A DNA stretch of 7,280 bases. It comes from JBGPGW01 sp041484095. GTDB taxonomy: Bacteria > Pseudomonadota > Alphaproteobacteria > CADEGL01. The position numbers and the translations under genes were made by a program. The notes beneath the pieces are model-generated. The model was not told where the DNA came from. It was given only the letters and a program-made list of their open reading frames with translations, and made no database searches. Positions 6,126 to 7,280 of the stretch are shown one piece after another. The stretch is from contig JBGPGW010000183.1 of the NCBI GenBank assembly GCA_041484095.1, positions 1 to 7,280 on the forward strand. The letters are read 5' to 3'. Position 1 is the stretch's first letter, and every line of letters starts with the position of its first letter.

Positions 6126-6902
6126 ATGGCGTACGAACACATTCTTGTCGAGACAAAGGGCGCCGTTGGGTTGATACGGCTCAATCGACCCAAGGCACTG
6201 AACGCACTTTGCGCCGCCCTCATCGAGGAGCTCGGCCACGCGCTCGACGGATTTGAAGCCGACGATTCGATCGGTGCGATCGTCCTCACAGGCAGCGACA
6301 AAGCGTTCGCCGCCGGCGCGGACATCAAGGAGATGCGAGACAAATCCTATATGGACGTATATCTCGCCGACTTCATCACTATGGGTTGGGAAAAGGTCAC
6401 GGTCTGTCGCAAGCCGATCATTGCCGCCGTTGCCGGGTATGCGCTCGGCGGCGGCTGCGAGGTCGCCATGATGTGCGACTTCATCATCGCGGCCGACACG
6501 GCGCGTTTCGGTCAGCCCGAAGTCTCGATCGGAACGATGCCGGGCGCCGGAGGCACGCAGCGACTGCCGCGGTTCGTCGGAAAGTCCAAGGCCATGGACC
6601 TCTGTCTCACCGGCCGGATGATGGACGCGGCGGAGGCGGAGCGCTGCGGTCTCGTCAGCCGTGTTGTGCCGCTCGCGGCGTTGATCGACGATGCGCTGGC
6701 GACGGCGGCCAAGATCGCGGCCTTCTCGCGGCCCGTCACCATGATGATGAAGGAATCGGTCAATCGCGCCTTCGAAACGAGCCTGGCGGAGGGTGTCCGC
6801 TTCGAACGCCGGCTATTTCACTCGACATTTGCTCTCGAGGACCAGAAAGAGGGAATGTCGGCCTTTGTCGAGAAGCGCTCGCCGCAGTTCCGAAACCGAT
6901 AG
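6126..6902 (+). CDS. Enoyl-CoA hydratase (crotonase family)
   Basis: The 258-residue soluble enzyme likely adds water to trans-2-enoyl-CoA to give 3-hydroxyacyl-CoA, in beta-oxidation or in branched-chain or polyhydroxyalkanoate metabolism. Crotonase features are: LNRPKALNAL (19-28); FAAGADIKEM (61-70), which contributes an oxyanion-hole amide; ALGGGCEVAMMCD (106-118) with the second oxyanion glycine; catalytic Glu112; and Glu132 in PEVSIGTMPGAGGTQRL. Both glutamates of true hydratases are present, which argues against an isomerase or a dead homologue. Length is normal, and the C-terminal trimer helix region ends with EGMSAFVEKRSPQF, as in short-chain hydratases (EchA/FadB-like). Substrate length cannot be told from sequence. 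It follows mutM after 121 bases and precedes rpsT, an order often seen in alphaproteobacteria. Confidence 0.93.
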   Translation: MAYEHILVETKGAVGLIRLNRPKALNALCAALIEELGHALDGFEADDSIGAIVLTGSDKAFAAGADIKEMRDKSYMDVYLADFITMGWEKVTVCRKPIIAAVAGYALGGGCEVAMMCDFIIAADTARFGQPEVSIGTMPGAGGTQRLPRFVGKSKAMDLCLTGRMMDAAEAERCGLVSRVVPLAALIDDALATAAKIAAFSRPVTMMMKESVNRAFETSLAEGVRFERRLFHSTFALEDQKEGMSAFVEKRSPQFRNR

Positions 6903-6938
6903 GGTATTCGACAGACTCCGTTGCAAAATGCCATTATG

Positions 6939-6968
6939 TTGACCCTGGCATCGTGCGAACGATATAAG
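6939..6968 (+). promoter_or_regulatory. Probable sigma70-type promoter of rpsT
   Basis: TTGACC (6939-6944) and TATAAG (6963-6968) are separated by 18 bases, close to alphaproteobacterial housekeeping boxes. Transcription would start near 6975, leaving a leader of about 30 bases before rpsT. The surrounding 102-base gap is AT-richer than neighbouring genes. A GANTC methylation motif (GACTC) lies at 6914-6918, just upstream of the -35 box; one such site is not significant alone. Confidence 0.6.
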
Positions 6969-7004
6969 CCCGCTACATCGAACAGACGATTGGACAAGAA
7001 GAAC

Positions 7005-7265
7005 ATGGCGCAACACAAATCGGCGAAGAAGCGGATACGAAGCACAGCGCGTCGAGCCCGCATTAATGATGTGCGGAAGGGACAGGTTCGCAGTGCTTTG
7101 CGAAAGGTTGAAACTGCGATCGCTTCGGGCGATCGGGCTCAGGCGCAGAAAGCGCTCGCCGTGGCTCAGCCGGACATCCACCGCGGCGTGACCAAGGGCG
7201 TGATGCCGAAGCAGACGGTGGCGCGAAAATTGTCTCGACTCTCAAAGCGAATCAAATCGATGTAG
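7005..7265 (+). CDS. rpsT: 30S ribosomal protein S20
   Basis: The 86-residue, strongly basic protein binds 16S rRNA early in 30S assembly. The N-terminus MAQHKSAKKRIR, the central RKVETAIASGD and the C-terminal KGVMPKQTVARKLSRLSKR match the S20 family across its whole length, with the expected helix-bundle pattern of Arg/Lys and Ala. The start is ATG at 7005; an upstream in-frame extension to 6921 runs through the promoter and is rejected. The ribosome site is weak (AAGAAG a few bases upstream), as is common for this gene, which in E. coli is translationally autoregulated. Its own promoter lies upstream. In many alphaproteobacteria dnaA follows, so this may mark the chromosome-origin side of the window. 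Confidence 0.97.
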   Translation: MAQHKSAKKRIRSTARRARINDVRKGQVRSALRKVETAIASGDRAQAQKALAVAQPDIHRGVTKGVMPKQTVARKLSRLSKRIKSM

Positions 7266-7280
7266 CGCTCATTGCGAGCG
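7266..7280 (+). terminator. Hairpin directly after rpsT, cut by the window edge
   Basis: CGCTC (7266-7270) and GAGCG (7276-7280) form a 5-bp stem with a 5-base loop immediately after the rpsT stop. The stem could extend one more pair if base 7281 is C. Whether a T-run follows cannot be seen. It is a candidate for the rpsT terminator. Confidence 0.35.

Noticed and set aside
5831..6343. Minus-strand open frame of 170 codons spanning the mutM-hydratase gap
   Set aside because: It overlaps conserved ends of two well-supported plus-strand genes and shows no family motif.
6903..7004. Replication origin elements before rpsT
   Set aside because: I see no DnaA boxes resembling TTATCCACA and no AT-rich repeats. 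A single GANTC motif is not meaningful, and a normal promoter explains the AT-richer composition.
1..7280. tRNA genes, CRISPR arrays, riboswitches, or a novel defence or biosynthetic system
   Set aside because: No repeat-spacer pattern, tRNA-like cloverleaf or known riboswitch core was noticed by eye, and nearly all bases belong to conserved housekeeping genes.

Overview
The window looks like a conserved housekeeping block from a GC-rich alphaproteobacterial chromosome. It holds eight full genes and, at the left edge, the tail of an insertion sequence. The gene set and order point to Rhizobiales or Rhodospirillales: ubiE-ubiB-coaBC-dut-moeB-like running leftward, and mutM-enoyl-CoA hydratase-rpsT running rightward. 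In that group rpsT is commonly followed by dnaA, so dnaA may lie just past the right edge. This is a prediction from recalled synteny; no dnaA sequence is visible here.

Layout. Positions 2-136 (+) encode the last 44 residues of an IS5-family (IS427-like) transposase. Its TAG stop overlaps, on the opposite strand, the TAG stop of the moeB-like gene, inside one CTAG palindrome. Positions 133-5122 (-) hold five genes, transcribed ubiE, ubiB, coaBC, dut, moeB-like. The last three are tightly packed: coaBC and dut overlap by GTGA, and dut and moeB-like overlap by 8 nt, so translational coupling is likely. ubiE and ubiB are separated by 45 nt; ubiB and coaBC by 94 nt. A 48-nt divergent gap (5123-5170) separates ubiE from mutM. 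Positions 5171-7265 (+) carry mutM, an enoyl-CoA hydratase and rpsT. rpsT has its own recognisable sigma70-type promoter, and a hairpin starts directly after its stop and reaches the window edge.

Functions. UbiE and UbiB serve ubiquinone synthesis. CoaBC makes 4'-phosphopantetheine for coenzyme A. Dut removes dUTP, and MutM excises oxidised purines. The MoeB/ThiF-type E1-like enzyme activates a sulfur-carrier protein for molybdopterin or thiamine. The hydratase acts on acyl-CoA esters. RpsT is ribosomal protein S20. Dut and MutM both protect DNA, but most of the grouping looks like conserved synteny rather than one pathway.

I found no convincing undescribed system. The points worth a second look are the IS/moeB junction, the absence of Shine-Dalgarno sequences at the divergent ubiE/mutM starts, and some small intergenic structures. 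No stretch over 300 bases lacks a gene.
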